NCBI RefSeq assembly: GCF_036906915.1
Contig: NZ_JBAKHX010000013.1
Span: 62,001 to 126,000, forward strand
DNA: 64,000 nucleotides
Source: Phytohabitans sp036906915
GTDB taxonomy: Bacteria > Actinomycetota > Actinomycetes > Mycobacteriales > Micromonosporaceae
Direction of reading: 5' to 3'
Of this stretch, positions 48,471 through 56,306 are shown piece by piece. Position numbers and translations under genes: made by a program. Position 1 is the first letter of the stretch; each line of letters opens with the position of its first letter. The notes under the pieces were generated by a model. That model had not been told where the DNA came from, made no database searches, and worked only from the letters and a program-made list of their open reading frames with translations.

Positions 48471-50637
48471 GCGGTTCTACGGCGTGCGCCACCACGGCCC
48501 CGGCTCCGCGCGGGCGGTCGTGGCGGCCCTCGACGAGCAGCGGCCCGACATCCTGCTCGTCGAGGGGCCGCCCGAGGCTGACGCGCTGGTCAAATGGGTC
48601 GCCGACGAGCGGCTCGTGCCGCCGGTGGCCCTGCTCGGCTACGCCGCCGACGATCCGCGCCACGCCGCGTACTGGCCATTCGCCGTGTTCTCGCCCGAGT
48701 GGCAGGCGATCCGCTGGGCCGCCGCCCACGGCATACCCGTGCGGTTTTTCGATCTTCCTTATGCCTATCGCCTCGGCGCGGACGACGAGCCCGCGGAACG
48801 GCCGGAACGGCCGGCCGACCCGATCGCCGACCTCGCCGCCGCGGCCGGCTACGACGACCCTGAACGCTGGTGGGAAGACGTGGTCGAGCACCGCGGCGCG
48901 CCGGCCTTCGAGGCCATCGCGGAGGCGATGGCCGCGATCCGCGCCGAGTCCGCGGAGGATCCGACCGATCTGGTACGCGAGGCGTACATGCGCGGTGTCC
49001 TGCGTGAGGTGCGCAGGACGCACGCCAACCCGGCGGTGGTCTGCGGTGCGTGGCACGTGCCGGCGCTGACCGCCAAGGTGACCGCCGCCCACGACACCGC
49101 GCTGCTCAAGGGGCGCAGGAAGACCAAGGTCACCTTCACCTGGGTGCCGTGGACGTACGGGCGGCTGGCGTCGTGGCAGGGGTACGGCGCCGGGGTGCGC
49201 TCGCCGGGCTGGTACCACCACCTGTTCACCACGCCCGACGAGGTGGTGACCCGGTGGCTGGTCGCCGCCGCCGGGGTGCTGCGCGACGAAGGCGTTCCGA
49301 CGTCGTCGGCGCACGTCATCGAGGCGGTACGGCTGGCCGAGGCGCTCGCCACCCTGCGCGGCCGCCCCCTCGCGGGGCTCGCCGAGCTGACCGAGGCGAC
49401 CCGGGCGGTGTTGTGCGAAGGCGACGAGCTGCGCGTCGACCTGATCGGGCGGCAGCTGGTGGTGAGCGAGCGGCTCGGCACGGTACCCGATGACATGCCC
49501 GCGGTGCCGCTGGCTCGCGACCTGGCCGCGCAGCAGCGCAGCCTCCGCCTCAAGGCGGAGGCCCTCGAACGCGCCCTCGACCTCGACCTGCGCCGCGACC
49601 TCGACCTCGGGCGCAGCCGGCTGCTGCACCGGCTGCGGTTGCTCGGCGTCGCGTGGGGCGAGCCGGCTGACACCTACCGCGGCAAGGGCACGTTCCGGGA
49701 GTCGTGGCGGCTGCGCTGGGTGCCTGAGTTCGCGATCAGCCTGGTCGAGGCCGGCGGTTACGGCACGACCGTCGTCACGGCGGCCGCCGCGAAGGTCGCC
49801 GAGCAGGCGCGCGCCGCCGAGAGCCTCGCCGACGTGACGCCGCTCGTCGAGGCGTGCCTGCTCGCCGACCTGCCCGAGGCGTACCCGGCCGTCCTGCACG
49901 CCCTCGACACCCGCGCCGCGCTCGACGCCGACGTGGCCCACCTCATGGGCGCGGTGCCGCCGCTGGCCCGCACGCTGCGCTACGGCGATGTGCGCGGCAG
50001 CGACGTGGCGGGGCTGCGCACCGTGACCACCGGGCTGGTCGCCCGGATCTGCGTCGGCCTGCCCGCCGCCGTCACCTCGCTCGCCGACGAGGCCGCGCAA
50101 CCCTTGCGCGATCACGTCGACGCGGTCCACGCCGCCCTCGCCATGCTCGACGATTCTTCGCTGCGCGAGCGGTGGCTGGAGGCCCTGGACGGTCTCGCCG
50201 GCTCCGACCGGGTGCACCCGCTGATCGCCGGCCGCGTGACCCGCCTGCTGTACGACGCCGACCGCCTCGACGCCGGCGAGACCCGCCGCCGGATGGGTCT
50301 CGTCCTCACCGCCGGCACGCCGCCGTCCGACGCCGCCCAGTGGGTCGAGGGTTTTCTGGCCGGCGGTGGGCTCCTGCTCGTGCACGACACCGCCCTGCTG
50401 TCCCTTGTGGATGAATGGCTGGCGGGTGTCGCCACCGACTCGTTCACCGACGTGCTCCCGCTGCTGCGGCGAACGTTCGGCACGTTCGCCGAGCCGGAGC
50501 GGCGGTCGATCGGCGAGCGGGTACGCGGCGGTGCGGTCGCCGCCGAGCCCGCACCGTTCGCCCTCGACCACGAACGCGCCGCGTCGGTGCTACCTACGCT
50601 GGCGACCCTGCTCGGACGGGAGATCCATCATGGATGA
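48463..50637 (+). CDS. DUF5682-family protein
   Basis: 724 residues, overlapping both neighbours by 8 bp. The N-terminus reads FYGVRHHGPGSARAVVAALD and PDILLVEGPPEADALVKWV: His10/His11 and Glu34 placed as in the TraB/ChaN/erythromycin-esterase-like fold (GxxHxxP...LxEG). NPAVVCGAWHVPALTAK could supply another His. The rest is helical, with RLAEALATLRGRPLAGLAEL and ETRRRMGLVLTAG. It is probably the effector or core of this MoxR-VWA system, with a possible hydrolase or metal-binding site; this is inference from motif shape. Confidence 0.82.
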   Translation: MPERFYGVRHHGPGSARAVVAALDEQRPDILLVEGPPEADALVKWVADERLVPPVALLGYAADDPRHAAYWPFAVFSPEWQAIRWAAAHGIPVRFFDLPYAYRLGADDEPAERPERPADPIADLAAAAGYDDPERWWEDVVEHRGAPAFEAIAEAMAAIRAESAEDPTDLVREAYMRGVLREVRRTHANPAVVCGAWHVPALTAKVTAAHDTALLKGRRKTKVTFTWVPWTYGRLASWQGYGAGVRSPGWYHHLFTTPDEVVTRWLVAAAGVLRDEGVPTSSAHVIEAVRLAEALATLRGRPLAGLAELTEATRAVLCEGDELRVDLIGRQLVVSERLGTVPDDMPAVPLARDLAAQQRSLRLKAEALERALDLDLRRDLDLGRSRLLHRLRLLGVAWGEPADTYRGKGTFRESWRLRWVPEFAISLVEAGGYGTTVVTAAAAKVAEQARAAESLADVTPLVEACLLADLPEAYPAVLHALDTRAALDADVAHLMGAVPPLARTLRYGDVRGSDVAGLRTVTTGLVARICVGLPAAVTSLADEAAQPLRDHVDAVHAALAMLDDSSLRERWLEALDGLAGSDRVHPLIAGRVTRLLYDADRLDAGETRRRMGLVLTAGTPPSDAAQWVEGFLAGGGLLLVHDTALLSLVDEWLAGVATDSFTDVLPLLRRTFGTFAEPERRSIGERVRGGAVAAEPAPFALDHERAASVLPTLATLLGREIHHG

Positions 50638-51772
50638 TCGATTGCGCAGGTGGCGGCTGGTGCTCGGTGGCGCCGCCGAGGAGTCGCTGGGCGGGCTCAG
50701 CGGGGCGGAGTCGGCGATGGACGCGGCGCTCGCGGCCCTGTACGACGGCGTGGGGCAGGGTGGCCAGCGCTCCCGTTCGGCCGGTCTCGGCGCGTCCGCC
50801 CCGCAGGTGGCCCGCTGGCTCGGCGACATCCGGGAGTACTTCCCCAGCACCGTCGTGCAGATCATGCAGAGCGACGCGATCGACCGGCTCAACCTCACCA
50901 GCCTGCTGCTGGAGCCCGAGATGCTGTCCGCCGTCGAGCCGGACGTGCACCTGGTCGGCACGCTGCTCTCCCTGGGCCAGGTCATGCCCGACAAGACCAA
51001 GGACATCGCCCGGCAGGTGGTCCGCCAGGTCGTCGACGAGCTCGAACGCCGGATCGCCAACAAGACCAAGGCCGCTGTGGCCGGCGCCCTCAACCGCGCC
51101 ACGCGCGTCAACCGGCCGCGCCACGCCGACATCGACTGGCGGCGGACCATCCACGCGAACCTCAAGCACTACCAGCCCGACTACCGCACCATCGTGCCCG
51201 AGCGCCTTGTCGGATACGGCCGGCGCACCACCGCCGTACAGCGCGACGTGATCCTCTGCGTCGACCAGTCCGGCTCGATGGCCGCCTCGGTCGTCTACTC
51301 CGGTGTGTTCGCGGCGGTGCTGGCGTCGATGCGGTCGCTGCGCACATCGCTCGTCGTCTTCGACACCGCCGTCGTCGACCTCACCGACCAGCTACACGAC
51401 CCGGTCGAGGTGCTCTTCGGCACCCAGCTCGGCGGCGGCACCGACATCAACCGCGCGATCGCGTACTGCCAGGAGCTGGTCACCCGGCCGCGTGACAGCA
51501 TCTTCGTGCTGATCAGCGACCTGTACGAGGGTGGCATCCGCGCCGAGATGCTGCGCAGGGTGGCGGCGCTCGTCGAGTCCGGGGTGCAGGTGGTGGTGCT
51601 GTTGGCGCTGTCTGACGAGGGTGCCCCGGCGTACGACCACGACAACGCGGCGGCGCTGGCGGCGCTGGGAGTGCCCGCGTTCGCCTGCACGCCCGACGCG
51701 TTCCCCGACCTGATGGCCGCCGCGATCGAACGCCGCGACCTGCGCGCCTTCGCCGCCCAGCTGTCATCCTGA
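50630..51772 (+). CDS. VWA-domain protein (MoxR partner)
   Basis: 380 residues, 8-bp overlap with DUF5682. A helical N-terminal half (LRRWRLVLGGAAEESLGGLS, SAMDAALAALYDG, RLNLTSLLLEPEMLSAVEPD) is followed by a VWA domain with a complete MIDAS: DQSGSM (Asp212, Ser214, Ser216), Thr271 in GGGTDINRA and Asp297 in LISDLYEGG. It is a cytosolic metal-dependent adhesion-type domain, the usual partner of MoxR ATPases. It ends base-to-base with the convergent DUF72 gene; no terminator lies between. Confidence 0.92.
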   Translation: MDDRLRRWRLVLGGAAEESLGGLSGAESAMDAALAALYDGVGQGGQRSRSAGLGASAPQVARWLGDIREYFPSTVVQIMQSDAIDRLNLTSLLLEPEMLSAVEPDVHLVGTLLSLGQVMPDKTKDIARQVVRQVVDELERRIANKTKAAVAGALNRATRVNRPRHADIDWRRTIHANLKHYQPDYRTIVPERLVGYGRRTTAVQRDVILCVDQSGSMAASVVYSGVFAAVLASMRSLRTSLVVFDTAVVDLTDQLHDPVEVLFGTQLGGGTDINRAIAYCQELVTRPRDSIFVLISDLYEGGIRAEMLRRVAALVESGVQVVVLLALSDEGAPAYDHDNAAALAALGVPAFACTPDAFPDLMAAAIERRDLRAFAAQLSS

Positions 51773-52624
51773 TCAGAACAGGGTTGGGGGTTCGGCCGCG
51801 ATGGGGTCGGGGAGCGCGTCCAGGTCTGGAACTCGGGCCCGGACCTCGTCGTGGAAGCGGCGGGCGAGCATCGGGGCGTCGGCGTTGTCCGGGGTGTGGA
51901 TGAACACGGTGGGGGAGCGGCCCTCGCCGAGCCACTCGGTGACGGTCTCCACCCAGGGCTGCCAGCCCTCGACGGTCCGTTCGGTGGCGTCGCGGCCCAG
52001 GTACCGCACGATCGGGCGGTCGGTCAGCGCGACCGGCCGGCGCGGCATGCGCGGCTTCTTCGTCCAGGCGTCCCGTTCGGCGTCGCTGGTCGGCGGAGCC
52101 TGGAAGAACACGCTGGTGTCGAACGGGATCCACTCGGCGTCGACGCTCGCCAGCGCCGCTTCGAGGAGCCGGGTGGCGCGGGGGTCGTCGAAGAAGTCAC
52201 GGTGGCGCACCTCGACGGCGTACCGGTGGGAGGCGGGCAGCCGGCGCAGAAAGCCGGCCAGGGCCGCGACGTCGCCGGGAGCGAACGACCCGGGCAACTG
52301 CAACCAGAGGGCATGAGCGCGGGGGCCGAGCGGCTCGATCGCGTACAGGAACTCGCGAAGCTCCTCGTCGGCGCCGCTGAGGCGGCGTTCGTGCGTGATG
52401 GTCTTGGGCAGCTTGACGACGAGCCGGAAGGTGGGGTCGGTCTGCCTCGCCCACGAGGCCACCGTGCTCCTCGCCGGTGTGGCGTAGAACGTCGTGTTGC
52501 CCTCGACCGCGTTGCACCAGCTGGCGTACGCCCGGAGGCGTTCCTCGGGCGGGAGAGGGTGCGGAACGAAGCGTCCCTGCCACGGCTTGAGCGTCCACAT
52601 CGCACAGCCCACATGAAGGCGCAT
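51773..52624 (-). CDS. DUF72-family protein
   Basis: 283 residues with a TIM-barrel DUF72 profile: MRLHVGCAMWTLKPWQGRFV, YASWCNAVEGNTTFYATPA, VVKLPKTITHERRL, LWLQLPGSFAPGDVAALAGF, RYAVEVRHRDFFDD, ALTDRPIVRYLGRD and TVFIHTPDNADAPMLARRFH. Cytosolic. The family is widespread and of unknown enzymatic function; a DNA-damage link has been proposed from context in other genomes. No ribosome site was obvious. It is convergent with the VWA gene. Confidence 0.9.
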   Translation of the reverse strand: MRLHVGCAMWTLKPWQGRFVPHPLPPEERLRAYASWCNAVEGNTTFYATPARSTVASWARQTDPTFRLVVKLPKTITHERRLSGADEELREFLYAIEPLGPRAHALWLQLPGSFAPGDVAALAGFLRRLPASHRYAVEVRHRDFFDDPRATRLLEAALASVDAEWIPFDTSVFFQAPPTSDAERDAWTKKPRMPRRPVALTDRPIVRYLGRDATERTVEGWQPWVETVTEWLGEGRSPTVFIHTPDNADAPMLARRFHDEVRARVPDLDALPDPIAAEPPTLF

Positions 52625-52706
52625 GGTGTCGTCTTCAACCCATCATCGCTGCGTTCGCTTGGCGTAACCACCGGCTGTGGCGACCAAAACATCCTACTGT
52701 GGGTCC

Positions 52707-53078
52707 ATGGACTGGAAGATTGAATTGATCCCCGTTCCCGTCACCGACGTCGACAGGGCGAAGGCGTTCTACGAGAAGGTGGGCTTCAACGCGGACCACG
52801 ACCACAAGGTGCAGGAGGGTCTGCGGTTCGTCCAGCTGACGCCGCCCGGGTCGGCCTGTTCGATCGTGATCGGCGAGGGGATCACCGACAAGGTGCCGGG
52901 GACCCAGGAGATCCAGGTCGTGGTGGCCGATGCCGAGGCGGCGCGCAGGCAACTGCTCGACGCCGGGGTCGACGCGAGCGGAGTCGACGCGCAGCCGTGG
53001 GGCAACTTCGTGTACTTCCGCGACCCCGACGGCAACAGTTGGTCGTTGCAGGCGATCGAGTCCCGCCCCAACGGCTGA
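52707..53078 (+). CDS. VOC-superfamily (glyoxalase-like) protein
   Basis: 123 residues from an ATG exactly six bases after TACTGT (52695-52700), with no ribosome site, so probably leaderless. Two beta-alpha-beta-beta-beta units: MDWKIELIPVPVTDVDRAKA-FYEKVGF and QEIQVVVADAEAARRQLLDA, ending VYFRDPDGNSWSLQAIES, the common glyoxalase/bleomycin-resistance tail with its metal Glu replaced by Gln. Function is open: dioxygenase, isomerase or drug-binding protein. It ends shortly before a strong terminator. Confidence 0.88.
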   Translation: MDWKIELIPVPVTDVDRAKAFYEKVGFNADHDHKVQEGLRFVQLTPPGSACSIVIGEGITDKVPGTQEIQVVVADAEAARRQLLDAGVDASGVDAQPWGNFVYFRDPDGNSWSLQAIESRPNG

Positions 53079-53080
53079 GA

Positions 53081-53110
53081 GCGCGCCGCGGGCCGAGACC
53101 CGCGGCGCGC
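53081..53110. terminator. Bidirectional terminator between VOC and sugar-binding protein genes
   Basis: GCGCGCCGCGGG (53081-53092), a six-base loop, then its complement (53099-53110). The stem lies between two convergent stop codons at 53078 and 53118. Confidence 0.85.
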
Positions 53111-53117
53111 CACCGGG

Positions 53118-54440
53118 CTAACCCTTGACCGGGATCGCCTGCGACTTCATCGCCTGGATGGTGGAGCTCTGGGCCGACTTCAGCGCCTCGCTCAGCGTGC
53201 CCTGGCCCGACACGGCGGCCTTGAAGCCGTCGGCCGCGTCCGAGTAGGTCTTCGTCATCAGCGGACCCCACACGAAGTCCGGTGACACCTGCGTCGAGGC
53301 CTCGGCGAACACCTCGTAGATCTTCTGGCCGCCGTAGAAGTCCACGCCGGTGGTCAGCGCGGGCAGCGTGGCGCCGGACTTGCTGGCTGGGTACAGGTTC
53401 GCCTTCTGGTTGAGCAGGGTGAGCGCCTCGTCCGAGGTGTTGAGCCACAGCGCGAACTGCGCGGCCTCGTATGGGTGCTTCGAGGTCTTGAAGACGGCGG
53501 TCGACGACCCACCCCAGTTGCCGGCGGCCTTGTCGCCGGCGTTCCACTGTGGCATCGGCGCCACCGCCCACTTGCCCGACGTGGTGGGGGCACCGGTGGC
53601 GATGGAGTTGGCGCCCCAGACGGCCGAGACCCACGTCCACGCCTGGCCGGTGTTGTAGGCGTTGTCCCACTCGGTGGTCCACGGCGGGACGGTGGAGACG
53701 AGCTTGCGGCTGATCAGGTCCTGCCAGTAGTCGGCGACCTGGGTGGTCTTCGCGTCCGAGAAGTCGACGGTCCACTGTGAACCGTCGTTGCCGAACCAGC
53801 GGCCACCGGCTTGCCACGCCAGCCCGGCGAACTGGTTGACGTCGCTCTGCGAGAAGTTCGTGATGTACCCGCCCGCGGTCTTCACCTTCTCGGCCGCTGC
53901 GGCGTACTCCGCCCATGTCGTGGGCACGGCGATCCCCTGCTGCTTGAACAGGTCCGCGCGGTAGAACAGGGCCATCGGGCCGGCGTCCTGCGGGATTCCG
54001 TACACCGAGTCTTGGCCGCCGAAGGTGACCTGGTTCCACGTCCACTCGACGAACTTGTCCTGGGCGCCGGTGACGATGTCACAGGCCGCGAGGTTCGCCA
54101 GGCCATCCTGCACGCGGAAGCTGGGCAGCGTGTCGTACTCGATCTGGCCGAGGTCCGGGGCGTTGCCCGCCTTGAGCTGGTTGAAGAAGTTCTGGTACGT
54201 GCCGCCGTTGCCGTTCGGGCCGGTCTGCACCTTGACCTGGATGTTGGGGTTCTTGTCGTTCCAGACCTTGACGACCTCCTCGATCCCGGGGATCCAGGAG
54301 GTGAAGTTGAGCGTGACCTGTCCGGTGGAGGGCGCGCAGGCGTTGGAGGCGGTGTCACCGGACGCGGCGTCGTCACCGCCGGAGGAGCAGCCAGCGAGAG
54401 CCAGTACTGATGTCAGGACTATTCCGACGGATCTTTTCAT
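53118..54440 (-). CDS. ABC sugar importer, substrate-binding lipoprotein
   Basis: 440 residues from the ATG with GGAAGGA upstream. A lipoprotein signal ends LALAGC. The mature protein is a MalE-like type I solute-binding protein: LNFTSWIPGIEEVVKVWNDK, NAPDLGQIEYDTLPSFRVQD, GIPQDAGPMALFYRADLFKQ and GVDFYGGQKIYEVFAEASTQ. Aromatic residues in VWGANS and SVYGIP fit sugar stacking. It is the last gene of the GH42-permease-permease-binding protein operon, so it probably binds a galactoside or its oligomer. A duplicated 62-bp element precedes it. Confidence 0.93.
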   Translation of the reverse strand: MKRSVGIVLTSVLALAGCSSGGDDAASGDTASNACAPSTGQVTLNFTSWIPGIEEVVKVWNDKNPNIQVKVQTGPNGNGGTYQNFFNQLKAGNAPDLGQIEYDTLPSFRVQDGLANLAACDIVTGAQDKFVEWTWNQVTFGGQDSVYGIPQDAGPMALFYRADLFKQQGIAVPTTWAEYAAAAEKVKTAGGYITNFSQSDVNQFAGLAWQAGGRWFGNDGSQWTVDFSDAKTTQVADYWQDLISRKLVSTVPPWTTEWDNAYNTGQAWTWVSAVWGANSIATGAPTTSGKWAVAPMPQWNAGDKAAGNWGGSSTAVFKTSKHPYEAAQFALWLNTSDEALTLLNQKANLYPASKSGATLPALTTGVDFYGGQKIYEVFAEASTQVSPDFVWGPLMTKTYSDAADGFKAAVSGQGTLSEALKSAQSSTIQAMKSQAIPVKG

Positions 54441-54457
54441 GGGGACGTTCCTTCCGC

Positions 54458-54582
54458 GTTTACTTTTGGAATCTGGTAGGAGCCGTGGCGACCAACGACG
54501 GAGAGCGACCCGCTTTCCGGGTTTACTTTGGAAACTGGTAGGAGCTGTGGCGACCAACGATGGAGAGCGACCCGCTTTCCGG
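54458..54582. repeat. Two tandem 62/63-bp repeats between permease and binding-protein genes
   Basis: Copy 1 is 54458-54520 and copy 2 is 54521-54582; they differ by one indel and three substitutions. A partial third copy (GTTTACTT) coincides with the end of the permease gene. In the transcribed direction each copy starts CCGGAAAGCGGGTCGCTCTCC and lies in the leader of the binding-protein message. Confidence 0.85.
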
Positions 54583-54588
54583 TTTGGT

Positions 54589-55434
54589 TTACTTGATGGC
54601 GCCGGTGCCGAGGCCGTTGCGCCAGAAGCGCTGCAACAGCAGGAATGCGACGATCAGCGGGGCGATCGACAGCAGCGAGCCGACGAGCACCAGCCCGCGC
54701 AGCTCCGGTAGTTGGTTCACCTGCGTGTTCCAGGTGTAGAGGCCGAGCGTGACCGGGAAGAGCCGCTCGTCGCCCAGCATGATCAGCGGTAGCAGGAAGC
54801 TGTTCCACACCGCGACGAAGTGAAACAGGAAGATGGTGACGAGACCCGGAAACATCAAGCGGCTCGATACGGTGAAGAACGTGCGCACCTCGCCGGAGCC
54901 GTCGATGCGGGCCGCCTCCAGCAGTTCGTCCGGCACGCTGGCGCCGGCGTAGATCTGGGCGAGGTAGACACCGAACGGGTTGACGATGCTCGGCAGGAAC
55001 ACCGACCAGAACGTGTTCGTCGCGCCGACGTAGCTGAAGATGAGAAACAGAGGCAGGGCCAAGGCTGTGGCCGGCACGAGCACCCCGCCGAGCACGACGT
55101 TGAAGAGGGTCTCCCGGCCGGGAAACCGGTACTTCGACAGCGCGTACCCGCACATGGCCGCGAGCAGCGTGCCGCACAGCGCCGCCCCGCCGGTGTACGC
55201 GATGCTGTTGCCCATCCACCGCAGGAACACGCCGTCCCGGTACGTCAACAGCTCGCGGACGTTGTCGACGAACGCGAAGTTGGCGAACCACAACGGGTTG
55301 GTGCCGGTGAACTGGGCGCGGTCCTTGGTCGCCGCGACGATCAGCCACCAGACCGGCAGCAGGATGTAGAGCGCGAACACGCCCATGACGAGCATGGCCG
55401 CGGAGCGGCTGAAGAGGCTTTCGCGAGATCTCAC
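54589..55434 (-). CDS. ABC sugar importer permease (MalG type)
   Basis: 281 residues from a GTG that overlaps the MalF-type gene (GTGA). Six membrane helices. The permease EAA motif is visible: VPDELLEAARIDGSGEVRTF (EAA---G at the ATPase contact). N-terminal LYILLPVWWLIVAATKD and the periplasmic LWFANFAFVDN segment are typical of MalG. It pairs with the gene at 55431. No ATPase gene is in the operon; a shared MsiK-like ATPase is likely, as is common in actinobacteria. Confidence 0.93.
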   Translation of the reverse strand: MRSRESLFSRSAAMLVMGVFALYILLPVWWLIVAATKDRAQFTGTNPLWFANFAFVDNVRELLTYRDGVFLRWMGNSIAYTGGAALCGTLLAAMCGYALSKYRFPGRETLFNVVLGGVLVPATALALPLFLIFSYVGATNTFWSVFLPSIVNPFGVYLAQIYAGASVPDELLEAARIDGSGEVRTFFTVSSRLMFPGLVTIFLFHFVAVWNSFLLPLIMLGDERLFPVTLGLYTWNTQVNQLPELRGLVLVGSLLSIAPLIVAFLLLQRFWRNGLGTGAIK

Positions 55435-56306
55435 CGGAGCCCCTTCCGTTGGGTGAGCTTGAGAAAGCCGAACGACAGGGCGAACGTCGCGAGCGCGAGC
55501 ACCACCGAGAAGGCGGCCGCCAGGTTGAAGTTCGGGATGGACGATGTGGAGTAGACGGTCAGGTTGGGGGTGTAGGTGCTGGAAACCGCGGAGCTGAAGC
55601 TGCGAAACACCTGCGGTTCGGCGAGCAGCTGCAGCGTGCCGATGATGGAGAACACGGTGGTCAGCACCAGCGCCGGCATCACCAGGGGAATCTTTATCGA
55701 CCAGGCGATCCGCACCGGTCCCGCGCCGTCGAGCCGCGCGGCCTCGTAGATCTCCGTCGGGATCGACAGCAGGTACGAGTAGATGATGATCATGTTGTAT
55801 CCGACGTAGACCCACGTCACGACGTTCGCCATCGCCCACAGCACTATGTCGGCCGAGAGCAGGTCGACGCTCTTGGTCACCGTCGTGAACGGCGACAGGT
55901 TCGGCGAGTAGAGGAAGCCCCACATGATGGCCGCGACCACGCCGGGGACCGCGTACGGCATGAAGAAGGCCAACCGGAAGAACCGTCCGGCCTTCACCAG
56001 GCCCGAGTCGAGCAGGAGAGCGGTCAGCAGGGCCAGCCCCAGCATCACCGGCACCTGCACGACGCCGAACAGCAGCACCCGGCCGATCGAGCGCCAGAAC
56101 GGCCCGTCGGAGAAGACGTATCCGTACTGGGTCAGCCCGCCGAAGACCTCCCGCGCCGGACCGAACATGTCCGTCCGCTCCACGACGTACAGCGACTGGA
56201 CGACGGCGTATCCGACGGGCAGGACGAAGAACAGCGCGAACAGCACCCCGAAGGGCAGCACGAAGAACGCGATGGCACCGCGATGCGCGGTCCGGCGCCG
56301 GGTCAT
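55431..56306 (-). CDS. ABC sugar importer permease (MalF type)
   Basis: 291 residues, starting in an ATGA overlap with the GH42 stop. Six helices with a basic N-terminus (MTRRRTAHRGAIAFFVLPFG). EAA motif IPTEIYEAARLDGAGPVRIA, then IKIPLVMPALVLTTVFSIIG. It follows GH42 and is co-translated with it, linking uptake to hydrolysis of one glycoside. Confidence 0.93.
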   Translation of the reverse strand: MTRRRTAHRGAIAFFVLPFGVLFALFFVLPVGYAVVQSLYVVERTDMFGPAREVFGGLTQYGYVFSDGPFWRSIGRVLLFGVVQVPVMLGLALLTALLLDSGLVKAGRFFRLAFFMPYAVPGVVAAIMWGFLYSPNLSPFTTVTKSVDLLSADIVLWAMANVVTWVYVGYNMIIIYSYLLSIPTEIYEAARLDGAGPVRIAWSIKIPLVMPALVLTTVFSIIGTLQLLAEPQVFRSFSSAVSSTYTPNLTVYSTSSIPNFNLAAAFSVVLALATFALSFGFLKLTQRKGLR

